From contig NZ_BAABDD010000020.1 in assembly GCF_039539445.1 (NCBI RefSeq), forward strand, positions 29,851 to 93,850: DNA of 64,000 bases, in the 5' to 3' direction. Source of the stretch: Salinactinospora qingdaonensis (GTDB lineage: Bacteria; Actinomycetota; Actinomycetes; Streptosporangiales; Streptosporangiaceae). Position numbers and translations under genes: made by a program. Numbering within the stretch: the stretch's first letter is position 1; each line of letters begins with the position of its first letter. This document shows, piece after piece, positions 32,063 through 42,182 of this stretch. The notes beneath the pieces are model-generated. The model worked only from the letters and a program-made list of their open reading frames with translations. It was not told the DNA's origin and made no database searches.

Positions 32063-35000
32063 TTAGAAGAGCGCATCCGGGGCAGTGCCCTTCTTGTTGG
32101 ACTTCTCGTGTAGCCCCTGCTCGACCTCGACGTCGTAGCGCGCGTGGTTCAACTCCAGCAGCCGGTCCAGAATCTCGATACGCACCGCTGGACCAATCGT
32201 GTAGCGGGTGCCCTGCCGTGTCTCGTGGAAGTCGTGGCCAAGCCCTTGAGCCAGTAGGTCCTCCCAGCCATAGGCCCGCACCACTGCCTCGTCGATAGCC
32301 CGGTGGATCTCCCGCAGTTCGACGATGTCAGTGTCACGGTTCTTCGGATCATGGACCATGTTGTAGGTCTTGGTGAGTCCAGACTGACGGGAGAGCATCA
32401 GGTCTCGACGGAAGGTGTCCAGACAGTCGCCAAGGTCTCGCATCTCCTCCGTGGTTTCCGGGCGAGCGAGAGTCTCGAACACATCGGAGGGTGAGTAATT
32501 CAGATCGGCCTTCATCGTTGAACTGCGGTTGATGGCCCACCAGTAATGCGGCGCGCTAGACAACAAGGCCAGCGTCCCGGTGTCATCAGCGGCAAAGACG
32601 CCAAGCTTATGAGCAAATACCTGCCCAGTCGGCACCATCACTGGCATAACGACCTTGCTCACCAGCGTAAGGACGATCGCCCGATCAAGTCCGGAGATAG
32701 CGTCAAGCATGGCAGGACGTTTCTCTGCATACTGCCACCAATACTCACGATAAACTTTACGGTTATCGCCAGCTCGCTGGGGCTTCACATCTCGCAACAC
32801 CTGCGCGTAGGGTTCTGGATAGTTCTTAGCTCGTTCTTCCTGCCAATCATGGAAGTTAATAACCCAGCGGCCACCAGAGCAGTCCGGACGTGAGTTCAAG
32901 TCCTGACCATTGAGATACGGAAAGAGTACATCCTTGTTGCGGGGATCTTTTTCAATCAGCCTCTGAGCATGCTCCGGAGGCATTGTGAAGCCCAAGCCAA
33001 GAATGTTGGACCCCTGGAACGAGATACCCATATTCTCTGCGAGACGGTAAGGCCGTCCGCTGACGCGCGAGGCGGGATCAAGGGAGGATGTAATCCCTCG
33101 GACCACCACGTCATCAGCGATCCGTTGGGCGTTGTCACTGAGTTCCGCTCGGCTGCCCCACACTGCCGCGTACTCCAGCACTGCCGACTTGGACGGCCAT
33201 GGTGCGCTCTTGATGGCTTGGCGGATGGTGACGTTGTTCGCGGTGAGCTGGTCCAGTCCGACTTCGCGAGTATCACCTTGGGCGAGCGTGTTGGTGGCGA
33301 TCAAGCCAGTCTGGCCGCCCGAGTTCAGCAACGCATGGGCGCGCAGGGCAAAGTAGGCGATCAGGTCGGCACTACCGCGAGCACCGAGGCCCAGCCTGTT
33401 GACCAGATATTCGCGGTAGGCGCGCCCGAGTGAACCCGTGAGCTTCTGGCCTCCCAGAAACGGCGGGTTCCCGATCACCGCGTCGAAGCCCGCGCCTGCC
33501 TCACGGGCGGCGTCGAACACCTCGGGGAATACTAAGGGCCAGTGCAGGGGCTCGCGTTCGAAGCCGTCGTTGGGGAGGTCGGTGCGCAGCCATGACCGTG
33601 CCGCCTCGCGTGCCTTTTCCTCGGCGTCAAGGGTGTCTTCATCGACCCGGCGGGCGTAGTCGGCGGCTTGGATCACTTGTTGGCGCTGGTCGGACTCGGA
33701 CTTGCCCGCCGTGGCCAGTGCGGCACCGGATGCCAGGTCGGCGAACAAGGCGGCGCGGGCGGTCTTCTCCTTGGCGCCGGCGAGCAGGCGGCGCTTCTCC
33801 TCCAGGGCGGTGAAGCTGCTGTCCCCGATGTCGGCCAACTGGCGCCGTTCCTGGGCGACCTCGTCGACGAGGGAACGCACACCCGTGGTGAAGTCCAGCA
33901 GTGCCCGCTCGTGGATCTTCCTGCCCCGCTTGGCGTCGAGGTCCATGACCTCCAACTGGTCCAGTGAGGTGATGCCCAGCAGCGAGTCGCCGGCCATGAG
34001 GCGGTCGTCGAGGAAGGTGAAAGGGCGGCCGGAGTCCATGGAGACCAGCCACAGCGACAGTTTGGCCATCTCCACGGCCATCGGGTTGATGTCGACGCCG
34101 TAGAGGCAGTGCTCGATGATCTGGCGCCGCGCCTCCACCACGAGAGGGTCGGCCTCGGCGTCGATGGCCACATCGGCGTCGGAGGTGTCGTCGCGGTAGG
34201 CGCGGGCGTCCTCGTCGCCCTCCTCCGCCCAGGCTTCCACGAGGCGGTTGGCGAGGTAGCGGCAGGCCGCGACGAGGAACGCCGCCGAGCCCATGGCGAT
34301 GTCGGCGACCTTGAGCGACAGGATCTCCTCAGCGCTGCGCAGCTTCCACTGGCTCTGGTCGGCGGTCTCCAGCGGGCCGGGCCGGTACACCAGCGGTTCG
34401 AGGGCGCCTTCAGCGATCTTCTCGGCGAGGTCACGCGGCGTGTAGTGGGTGCCGGTGTTCTTGCGCAGCGCCGACTCGGTCATGTAGAGCGCGCCGGGCA
34501 GGAAGACCAAAGGATCGTCGCGCAGGTCGCGGCGGATGATCCGGTAGAACGGCAGCAGCCGCCGCACCAGATCGTGGTCCTTGGCCACGGCGTAAAGCTT
34601 GGTCTCGGCCACCGCGCGCTCCTCGTCATCCAACGGCTGGAGCTTCTTGGTCAGCACGTTGGCGGTGCCGATCTTGGCGTCCTTATAGCGGGTCGCCAAC
34701 TCGCCGGCCAGCTCGTCGGCGGCCGGGTGGGCGGCGGCCAGCTCCTCCAGCTCGGCCAGCGGCACCTCGGCCTCGCTGCCCTCCTTGCTGCCGATCAAGC
34801 CCACCATGGCCTGAGCCGCACGGTAGCCGTCGTGGTCGAGCAGACCCTCGTAGACGTAGCCGATCTGCTCCACGTCCAAGGCGCGGAAGGTGACCTTGCG
34901 CAGCTCCCTGCCGATGGTGACGTGCTGGACAGCCCGCAGCATCTGGAGCACGGTGCGGTCGTCGACCGGCAACGGGCGACCGTCCAGCCCCTCGGCCAGC

Positions 35001-36136
35001 CACGGGAAAGCGGCCGGGTCGAACAGCGAACCGTCATGGGCGGCCAGTTCCAGGTCAGGGTGGTCCACACCGGAGTAGACGGCGGTGAACAGGGCGAGCA
35101 GCCGGTGCCAGGCGCGGTGGGTGTGCTCCAACTCGCCGGCGTTGCCGCCGGCGTCGCGCACCCGCTGCTCCAACTGCTCATACAACCGGCTCACCGAGTA
35201 CGCCTCGGCGTACAGCTCGTTGTCGGAGGGCAGCAGGCGCCGCTCCTCAGCGAAGAGCAGGAACACCACGCGCATCATCACCGAGACCGCGCCCCGGTAG
35301 ACGTCGTGGGCGCTGACCTCGCCCAGGCCCGTGCCGCCACGGTCGCGGGCGTGGACATCGGCGCGGCTGACGGCGGCGACCAGCATCTCCACAGCCTGGC
35401 GCACCTGCACGCCGAGCCGTTCGGTAAGGTCCTCCTGCTGGTCGAGGCTTTCGCGCAGCAGCGCGGGCAGTCGCGCCTCCTCGGGCACGGCCAGGAAGCG
35501 GCGGCGCTCCAACAGCGAGCAGAACGCGCGCACCACCACACGTTCGGCCGCGGCGGGCCAGTCGACGGCGTCGAAAGTGACCGTAGTGGTGACGCCGCCG
35601 CGCGGCGCCCACACCAGAGTCCACCAGCGCCCGTCGGTGGCCAACCCCAATTCGACGCCATGGTGGCGGCACAGCAGGGCGAGCCGGTCGGCAGGGGTGG
35701 CCGACCACGACGAGCCCGCGACGCGGCGCGTAGGCGGGCCGTCGCTGACCAGGCCCAGCAGCAGCGGGTCCTTACTGCCCGGCTCCAGCAGCGCGAACGA
35801 GGGGCCGACGGTGGTCTCGTGGGCCGCCACGTCCATGGCGAGATAGCCCAGGTCGTGTTCGGCGGCACCGGCGAAGCCTACGTCGTCGCCCCAGCCCAAC
35901 AGCTCGCGCAACACGAAACCGATCCAGGGGTCGCGGCCGGCGCCGGACAGCCAGTCGGCGTGCTCGCGGCGCAGCCGGTCACGGGTGCGGGTGTCGACGG
36001 CCTCCAGGTCAGGCCAGTGTTTGAGCAGCACCGGCAGCGACAGGAAAGGGCCGTTGACCTCGACCAAGTCGAGCCAGTCCTGGTGGACGCGGCGACGGTC
36101 GGCGCCGGTGGTGGTGCGTTTGGCACCTGGCCTCAT
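32063..36136 (-). CDS. drmMI: DISARM class 1 adenine methyltransferase DrmMI
   Basis: 1357-aa N6-adenine DNA methyltransferase of Eco57I/type IIG-like architecture. The SAM-binding motif is KVADIAMGSAAFLVAACRYL (about 610-625), and the catalytic motif IV is NPPF in AVIGNPPFLGGQKL (about 889-892). In class 1 DISARM, DrmMI marks host DNA as self. The ATG at 36136 overlaps the drmD stop (ATGA), so the two are coupled. Its last 102 codons are duplicated as a pseudogene at 24289-24597. The gene that should follow, drmA, is 18 kb away on the same strand. Confidence 0.92.
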   Translation of the reverse strand: MRPGAKRTTTGADRRRVHQDWLDLVEVNGPFLSLPVLLKHWPDLEAVDTRTRDRLRREHADWLSGAGRDPWIGFVLRELLGWGDDVGFAGAAEHDLGYLAMDVAAHETTVGPSFALLEPGSKDPLLLGLVSDGPPTRRVAGSSWSATPADRLALLCRHHGVELGLATDGRWWTLVWAPRGGVTTTVTFDAVDWPAAAERVVVRAFCSLLERRRFLAVPEEARLPALLRESLDQQEDLTERLGVQVRQAVEMLVAAVSRADVHARDRGGTGLGEVSAHDVYRGAVSVMMRVVFLLFAEERRLLPSDNELYAEAYSVSRLYEQLEQRVRDAGGNAGELEHTHRAWHRLLALFTAVYSGVDHPDLELAAHDGSLFDPAAFPWLAEGLDGRPLPVDDRTVLQMLRAVQHVTIGRELRKVTFRALDVEQIGYVYEGLLDHDGYRAAQAMVGLIGSKEGSEAEVPLAELEELAAAHPAADELAGELATRYKDAKIGTANVLTKKLQPLDDEERAVAETKLYAVAKDHDLVRRLLPFYRIIRRDLRDDPLVFLPGALYMTESALRKNTGTHYTPRDLAEKIAEGALEPLVYRPGPLETADQSQWKLRSAEEILSLKVADIAMGSAAFLVAACRYLANRLVEAWAEEGDEDARAYRDDTSDADVAIDAEADPLVVEARRQIIEHCLYGVDINPMAVEMAKLSLWLVSMDSGRPFTFLDDRLMAGDSLLGITSLDQLEVMDLDAKRGRKIHERALLDFTTGVRSLVDEVAQERRQLADIGDSSFTALEEKRRLLAGAKEKTARAALFADLASGAALATAGKSESDQRQQVIQAADYARRVDEDTLDAEEKAREAARSWLRTDLPNDGFEREPLHWPLVFPEVFDAAREAGAGFDAVIGNPPFLGGQKLTGSLGRAYREYLVNRLGLGARGSADLIAYFALRAHALLNSGGQTGLIATNTLAQGDTREVGLDQLTANNVTIRQAIKSAPWPSKSAVLEYAAVWGSRAELSDNAQRIADDVVVRGITSSLDPASRVSGRPYRLAENMGISFQGSNILGLGFTMPPEHAQRLIEKDPRNKDVLFPYLNGQDLNSRPDCSGGRWVINFHDWQEERAKNYPEPYAQVLRDVKPQRAGDNRKVYREYWWQYAEKRPAMLDAISGLDRAIVLTLVSKVVMPVMVPTGQVFAHKLGVFAADDTGTLALLSSAPHYWWAINRSSTMKADLNYSPSDVFETLARPETTEEMRDLGDCLDTFRRDLMLSRQSGLTKTYNMVHDPKNRDTDIVELREIHRAIDEAVVRAYGWEDLLAQGLGHDFHETRQGTRYTIGPAVRIEILDRLLELNHARYDVEVEQGLHEKSNKKGTAPDALF

Positions 36137-39100
36137 CGAGTGGCCTCCCGGGTGGGCACGACGAAGACGAGAGCGACGGGGAAAGACAGCGGTTGCGGGT
36201 CGGCGTAGCGGGCGGCGACCTTGGCGAGCTCGCGGTCGCGTTCGGCGTCGAGCTGGTCGAGGCGTTGGCGCCACTTGTGGCGGTCATGGCGGTACTGCGC
36301 CAGCTCCTTACTGTCTTTAGCCACCTCCGCCCGGCTGAACAGGGCGTCCTCCTCGTCTTGGGCCAGCGCGTCGCGCAGAGTCGCGGCGAAACGCTCGAAG
36401 TTGGTGGTGATACGACGCTGCTCGCCGTCGCGGCGCTGATTGAGCTTGTTTTCGAGGGATTCCCGCCGGTCGGCGGTGCGGCGGTCGACCGCGCGCAGCA
36501 GCCCGTCGCGGGCGGCGGGCCAGGCGTCGACGAGGCGATCCTGCACCACCGGGGATGCCGGGGTGCCGTGGGTGAGGGCCCGATCGAGGATGGAGCCGAG
36601 CGTGGTGAGGTTGTCCAGGCGGCGAAACCGGCCCGACTCGCCCAGCCAACCGCCGGCATGCAGCACCTCCTCATGGAGGCGGACACCGTCAGCGCCCACG
36701 AGCACGAAACGGCTGAAGGCCGCCACGAGCGGGTGTTCCAGCCGGGAGTCGTCGCTGACGACGGCGGTGACCCGATGCAGCCCGGAGTTGGCGCTCCACA
36801 CGGCGGCGCGCAGCAGCCGGGTGGCCATGGCCACCAGCGGGTGCCCCAAGTGAGCCAAGACGACGTCGTCGCGCCCGCGGGCGGTGTCGGGGTCGAAGGT
36901 GACGGGCCGCTGGTGGTGCTCCAACGGGTCGATGAGGCCCTCGGTGGCGTGCGCCCAGGACTTGGTCAGCGGCGGCACCTCGAACAGTCCCTCGGCGAGG
37001 CGGCGCTCGTCGACATGGGGGCTCAGCGGCTGTTCACCGTCCAGCTCCAAGGCGGTGTCGACGACGCGGCGCACGTTACCGGGAGTGATACCCAACTGCT
37101 CGACGGCGGTATTCAGGTCGCGCAGCAGCCGCTGCACCTGCTCGTCGACGTTGGAGTCGGAGGCGAGGGTGCGGCTGCGGGAACGGGTGGTCTCGGCGGC
37201 GTTCTCGATGTCGAGGTCGTCGATCTGGCCGAGCATGCGCTGCTGCACCGCGCCGGCCAGCACGGCGTTGACGCTGCCAAGATCCTCCTCCATGCGGGCG
37301 ACCTTCGTGGCCACCCGCGCCAGAAACTCCATGTCGGCGTCGTGGCGGCCAGTGCCCACACCCATGAAATGGCGCACCTCGGGCGTGTGGGGTTGGCCGT
37401 AGCGGTCGATACGGCCGATGCGCTGTTCGAGCTTGTTGGGGTTGAAAGGGATGTCGTAATTGACCAGGCGGTGGCAGTGGCGTTGCAAGTCGATGCCCTC
37501 GCTGGCCGAGTCGGTGGCCAGCAGGATACGCACCGGGTGCTCGGCGGGGTCGGCCTGGAAAGCCAGCCGCAGCAGCTCGCGCTGCTCAGGGTCCATGCCG
37601 CCGTACAGACGCGCGACCCGCTCGCCGCCCAGGCCCTCCTGGGCCAGCAGATCGGCCAGCCATAGTTGGGTGTCGCGGTACTCGGTGAAGACGATGACGC
37701 GCTCGTTGGTCCAAGTCTGCCCATCGGGGCGGCACACCGCGGTGAGGTAGTCGATCAACCGCCGAGCCTTGGCATCGGGCATCGCCTCGTGGCGAGAGGC
37801 CCACTGGGCCATCTCCTCCAGCAGCGCGATCTCGGTCTCGGTAGGGTCCTCCTGCAACCGGGTCGAGCGGCCCAGCGCGTCCTCCTCAGCCTCGGCGAGC
37901 GCCTCATCGTCGAGAACGGCGGTGTCGTCGAAGAAGTCCGCCAGCCACGCCGGCACCTCCTCGGCAGGCTCGGGCGCCGGCTCGGGCGTGCTCGTCGCCT
38001 TGGTCTGGAGAGTGTCCAAGTAGACGCCGACAGTGTGGGCGAACGCACGCGGCGAAGAGAACAACCGCTTCTTCAACAGCAGCGTCACCAAGTCGGCGGC
38101 CTTACGCCCAGCCGGGCGCGGCAGGCGGCGACTGCGGGTCGCGGCGAACTCCTCCACCAGAGCGTGAGCCTCGCGCTCACCGTCGGGATACTCCACGGCC
38201 AGCGCGCGGGCATCGCGCTCAGGGAAACGCGGAGTGCCATCAGGCCAGGTGATGTCGCTCTTAAGGCGGCGCACCACCGTCTCGCGCTGCGCCGCCGGGT
38301 CGGGGGCCACACCGCGGGCGAAACGCTGATCGTCGATGATCTCCAGCAGGGCGGTGAACGACTCCGGATAGCCGTTGTGCGGCGTGGCCGACAAGAACAG
38401 CCGGTGCTCGAAGTGGGGGGCGAGTCGCCGGATGAGCTTGGTTTGCTGAGAATCGACCGCATACGCCTGCTTAGGCGCGGCCGGGGCCACATGGTGGGCC
38501 TCATCCAGGATCAGCAGGTCGAAAAACCGGTCGGTGGGCTCAGCCTCAGACGGCAGCGCCTCGTCAAGCAGGCGTTGGGCCTTGGCACCACGCAGCCACG
38601 GCAGGCTCACGATCGTGCGCGGGTAGACGTGGAAAGGGTTGGCCGCCGCGCCGTGGCTGCGTTTGAGCCGAGCCAATTGGCCAGAGTCAACCACAGTGAA
38701 ATCCAGGCCGAACTTGTCCAGCATCTCGTCACGCCACTTGAGCGTGAGCCCCGCCGGGCACACGATCATGATGCGTTTAGCGCGGTGGCGCAGCACCAAC
38801 TCCAAAGCGACCAGGCCGGCCTCGATCGTCTTACCCAAACCGACATCATCGGACAGCAACTGATTGACGCGCGGAGCCTCCACAGCACGGGCCACCGGTT
38901 CAAGCTGGTAACCCTCCACCGCGACGCCGCTGCGAAACGGCGCCTGCAACCGGCGCACATCGGCCGAAGTGACCGCCGACCAGCGCACCGCGTCCAAGAA
39001 AGCCGCCAGCCGAACGGGCGGATCGAAGCCGTGCCGGGCCACCTCGGGCAGCGACCCCGCCGGCAGCACACGCCGGCCCGGCTCCAACTCCCAGATCACC

Positions 39101-39264
39101 GACAGCGTCTCGCCGTAGCGGCCATCCTCGACGCTTTGCAGATCCAGCCGCATGTACCCGGCCTCACCGGGAACCCGGCGGCCGACCACCCAACGCTGCC
39201 CGCGCACCTCGACCAAAGAACCGTCAGCGGGCGTGTCCAGAGCGGCCGTGGCGAAGGAGGGCAT
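36133..39264 (-). CDS. drmD: DISARM class 1 SNF2-like helicase DrmD
   Basis: 1043-aa SNF2-family helicase. Walker A is LSDDVGLGKTIEAGLV (about 136-150), the DEAH box is LLILDEAHHVAP (about 245-256), motif III is LFLSATPHNG, and the C-terminal core has LLATDSASEGIDLQRHCHRLVNYDIPFNP with QRIGRIDRYGQ. DrmD defines class 1 DISARM. The start at 39264 has GGGAG at suitable spacing; an upstream extension of 22 residues is unlikely. It is the first gene of the drmD-drmMI half of the system, with its promoter presumably in 39265-39400. Confidence 0.93.
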   Translation of the reverse strand: MPSFATAALDTPADGSLVEVRGQRWVVGRRVPGEAGYMRLDLQSVEDGRYGETLSVIWELEPGRRVLPAGSLPEVARHGFDPPVRLAAFLDAVRWSAVTSADVRRLQAPFRSGVAVEGYQLEPVARAVEAPRVNQLLSDDVGLGKTIEAGLVALELVLRHRAKRIMIVCPAGLTLKWRDEMLDKFGLDFTVVDSGQLARLKRSHGAAANPFHVYPRTIVSLPWLRGAKAQRLLDEALPSEAEPTDRFFDLLILDEAHHVAPAAPKQAYAVDSQQTKLIRRLAPHFEHRLFLSATPHNGYPESFTALLEIIDDQRFARGVAPDPAAQRETVVRRLKSDITWPDGTPRFPERDARALAVEYPDGEREAHALVEEFAATRSRRLPRPAGRKAADLVTLLLKKRLFSSPRAFAHTVGVYLDTLQTKATSTPEPAPEPAEEVPAWLADFFDDTAVLDDEALAEAEEDALGRSTRLQEDPTETEIALLEEMAQWASRHEAMPDAKARRLIDYLTAVCRPDGQTWTNERVIVFTEYRDTQLWLADLLAQEGLGGERVARLYGGMDPEQRELLRLAFQADPAEHPVRILLATDSASEGIDLQRHCHRLVNYDIPFNPNKLEQRIGRIDRYGQPHTPEVRHFMGVGTGRHDADMEFLARVATKVARMEEDLGSVNAVLAGAVQQRMLGQIDDLDIENAAETTRSRSRTLASDSNVDEQVQRLLRDLNTAVEQLGITPGNVRRVVDTALELDGEQPLSPHVDERRLAEGLFEVPPLTKSWAHATEGLIDPLEHHQRPVTFDPDTARGRDDVVLAHLGHPLVAMATRLLRAAVWSANSGLHRVTAVVSDDSRLEHPLVAAFSRFVLVGADGVRLHEEVLHAGGWLGESGRFRRLDNLTTLGSILDRALTHGTPASPVVQDRLVDAWPAARDGLLRAVDRRTADRRESLENKLNQRRDGEQRRITTNFERFAATLRDALAQDEEDALFSRAEVAKDSKELAQYRHDRHKWRQRLDQLDAERDRELAKVAARYADPQPLSFPVALVFVVPTREATR

Positions 39265-40496
39265 GGGGCGGCTCCCTATTCTCGTGTTAGACCTTCTCGT
39301 GCGGACCGGGGGCAACGAGGGTGAGGTCATATCGTGTCACGAACACCCAGCGAGAACGAGGCGTTCGGACAATCCGGACTCATCGCACGTTGCCCAGCGC
39401 CATACCCTGCCGGCGGCGGCGTTTGAATCCCCCACCGAACGGGGCGAGGTGACGGCTCCACTGCCGCAGGAACCTCAGTGACGGGTCAGTGATCACGCCG
39501 AACAGGGCAAAGTGATGGCTCCGCTCGAACATGAGGCCTCTTCGCCGTCGACACCTTCCCGGGTGTTCCTGGTCGCCTCCGGCCCGGCCCCCCGAGCCCT
39601 AGCACGCAGCAGCAGGCAGAGTGCGGGCAGAGGTCATTTCCCGAGCGCACCGACAACCCCACGCCCACGACCTAACCACGGAAGTCGCCAGCCCCGCGGC
39701 AGCGGGTTGGCTGAGCCACAGTCTGTCAAGACGATGGTTCAACAGTTTCCCGCCGCTCGTGCCTCGACCGCTCCGCGATCTCAGCAGCCAGAGGACGCAG
39801 GAGTGCCCCGTCTCTCGCTCCTCGATCTCAGCAGCCGGGAGTGTGGGGGGCTTCACTCATTTATACATTAACCATTTCACGGCCCCAACAACCAGGGAGG
39901 CGCAGAAGCCCCCCACCGCTCGTGCCTCGATCGCTCCGCGATCTCAGCAGCCAGGGGAACGCTCAACCACCGCGTAAACTCAAAAATCACGCCACACCAA
40001 AAACTCAACACCTAAAAATCAACCAACCATCACGGAAATCCCAACAACCCTCTCACTCGCCAGTGTCACCATTCCAACTATCCCCAAAAGAAAAACCATC
40101 CCACCATCTCACTCAATAAACACACCACACACCCAGCACCCCCTGGCTGCTGAGATCGCGCAGCGACCAAAACACAAGCGACGGGACGCCTTTGCACCTT
40201 CCTGACTACCGAGGCCACGCAACGATCAAAACACAAACGAACGAAAAACACCCCCGCACCTCCTTAGCTGCTGAGATCGCGCAGCGATCGAGGCACGAGC
40301 GAACGACGAATGCCCTTGCGCCTTTATGGTTGTTGAGGGTGTGGAGTGGTAGAGGCACGAGCGAACAAAAAACACCCCCGCACCTCCTTAGCTGCTGAGA
40401 TCGCGCAGCGATCGAGGCACGAGCGGCGAGATACCTAAAAACCACCCTTTACGCGAACCAAGGAACCTCCCCACGGGAGAACGATCGAAGCGTCAC
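39265..40496. repeat. Repeat field upstream of drmD
   Basis: No gene seen. Palindromic cores lie at 39757-39788 and 39920-39951 (plus orientation) and at 40146-40178 (degenerate), 40267-40298 and 40391-40422 (minus orientation). The stretch 39990-40140 is unusually AT-rich for this genome. The drmD promoter must lie at the left end. Confidence 0.7.
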
Positions 40497-41423
40497 CTAA
40501 AGCAGATGCAGCGTCCCCGTTTCGCGGGCTTGTCGAAACTTCATACCGATGTAGTTGATCCGACGCCGCACGACACTCAGCCAACCACGCGGCGGCTGCC
40601 ACCCTGCCCCCAGCAACCGATCCCGCAAGGGCCAGAGGAAATCCTCCGGGCTACAGAGCACGGTTTCAGCGGTGACCACCAGCACCCTCCAGCCTTCGGC
40701 CGCGATTCTCCGCCGCCGTTCCTCATCGAGTTCAGCCTGCCGGGCAGTGCGCCGGTGATGTTCCCAGCCGTCGTACTCGACAGCCTGGCGCCACTGCGGA
40801 TATCCCATGTCGAGACGGAGCTTTCCACCACTCAAAGGAATCTGACACTGCGGTCGGGGCAGGCCGGCGTCCACGACCAGACAGCGAACCCAACTCTCCC
40901 CGGGTGATTCGGCACGCGGATCGGCCATGGCCAGCACGTCTCTGGCTTGGCAAATCCGATAACTATCCCGCAGAGAGCCACAGAGTTGCTCGGTCAAGCC
41001 GCGATCGGCCCCGTGAGCCAGGAGCTGGTCAGCAGCAGCCAGAGCTTGCGGACGGGGAAGGTGGCGTGCCGTGTCGACGAAAAGACACTCGAAAGGGGCA
41101 ACGTGCAACCCGGCCACGACAGTGGCCTGCACAGGGGTGAGGGGACCGGAACGCAACACAACGCCGGGAATGCGAGGCTCGCGAGAAGGATCAGAGACGG
41201 GTTTCCTGACAACCTCCACCGGCCAGCAGCTCTCGGCCACGCCCGGAGGAAGGACGTCCATGCCGTGGACAGCGGCCCCGGTGCAGCCGGTGAGTACCGC
41301 GTGGGGCATAGCCGCGGCCAACTCACGCGCCCGCTCCAGCAGCGAAGCACCGTGGTCACGGATATGGCGCCGGGGGTCATTCGTGCGCAGCGGCTCCCCG
41401 TACCGAGGAAGAGTGTTGACCAT
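40497..41423 (-). CDS. DUF559-type endonuclease-domain protein
   Basis: 308-aa protein. The C-terminal third carries a Vsr/DUF559 restriction-like fold: LDMGYPQWRQAVEYDGWEHH with the YD/E-D-G-x-x-H core, then RRRRIAAEGWRVLVVTAE. The N-terminal part (HGASLLERARELAAAMPHAVLTGCTGAAVHGM) resembles the AbiEi-type N-terminal region found in many actinobacterial relatives. Such proteins are common in actinomycetes, and their role is unproven. The ATG at 41423 is chosen over upstream frames because the similarity starts there. It stands between two repeat fields at the edge of the DISARM island. Confidence 0.72.
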   Translation of the reverse strand: MVNTLPRYGEPLRTNDPRRHIRDHGASLLERARELAAAMPHAVLTGCTGAAVHGMDVLPPGVAESCWPVEVVRKPVSDPSREPRIPGVVLRSGPLTPVQATVVAGLHVAPFECLFVDTARHLPRPQALAAADQLLAHGADRGLTEQLCGSLRDSYRICQARDVLAMADPRAESPGESWVRCLVVDAGLPRPQCQIPLSGGKLRLDMGYPQWRQAVEYDGWEHHRRTARQAELDEERRRRIAAEGWRVLVVTAETVLCSPEDFLWPLRDRLLGAGWQPPRGWLSVVRRRINYIGMKFRQARETGTLHLL

Positions 41424-42182
41424 AGCTCCACCGAACCTCGACGGGCGATGCTGTTGGTCGGTGTCCACAGGGTTTTTCTTGACAGGTACACGACCAGCTC
41501 GTGGGAAACGTCTTCCCAGGAGTCCTGTGTGTTCATACAACGAGAAATGCTCTGACAACTCTGAGGGTGGGCGCGTTTGTTCTTCCACCGCTCGTGCCTC
41601 GACCGCTCCGCGATCTCAGCAGCCAGGGGATGCGCGGGAGTATTCTTCGCTCGTCTGTGTCTTGCTCACTTCATGGCCCTAGCAACCGGACAGACACAAA
41701 AACACCCCACCACTCGTGCCTCGACCGCTCCACAACCTCAACAACCAAGGAGACACGGGAGTATTCTTCACTCATTCGTGTCTTGCTCACTTCATGGCCC
41801 TAGCAACCGGACAGACACAAAAACACCCCACCACTCGTGCCTCGACCGCTCCGCGATCTCAGCAGCCAGGGGATGCGGGGGGTGTGGTGTGTTTGTTGAG
41901 TGAGATAGTGGAGGGGTTTTTCTTGTGGGGGTAGTTGGAAGGGCGGCACTCTCGAGTGAGAGGGTTTTTAGGGTTTCCGCGGCGGTTGGTTGATTTTTAG
42001 GTGTTAAGTTTTTCGGTGTGGCGTGATTTTTGAGTTCACGCGGTAGTTGAGCGTTCCCCTGGCTGCTGAGATCGCGGAGCGATCGAGGCACGAGCGAACG
42101 ACGAACACCCCCACAGCCCCCCGCACCCCAGCCGTCCGAACAACAGAACCCGGCCGGGGCGCGGGGCCGACGCCGAAGCGGT
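41424..42182. repeat. Repeat field downstream of styA-like gene
   Basis: No gene seen. Palindromic cores at 41592-41623, 41714-41745 (degenerate) and 41835-41866 in plus orientation and 42062-42093 in minus orientation. A 120-bp unit containing a core and TCTTGCTCACTTCATGGCCC is tandemly repeated at about 41630-41755 and 41755-41875. The copy at 42062 extends to a GGTTCTGTTGTTCGGACGG end near 42160, just after the stop of the flavoprotein gene. Confidence 0.7.

Noticed and set aside
34109..36208. A 699-codon plus-strand frame opposite drmMI, and similar long frames opposite drmA, drmD and valS.
   Set aside because: Antisense shadows caused by high GC at third codon positions; no family features.
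39757..42093. CRISPR-like interpretation of the regularly recurring palindromic cores.
   Set aside because: Spacing is irregular, orientation mixed and the intervening sequence itself repeated; they are dispersed elements.
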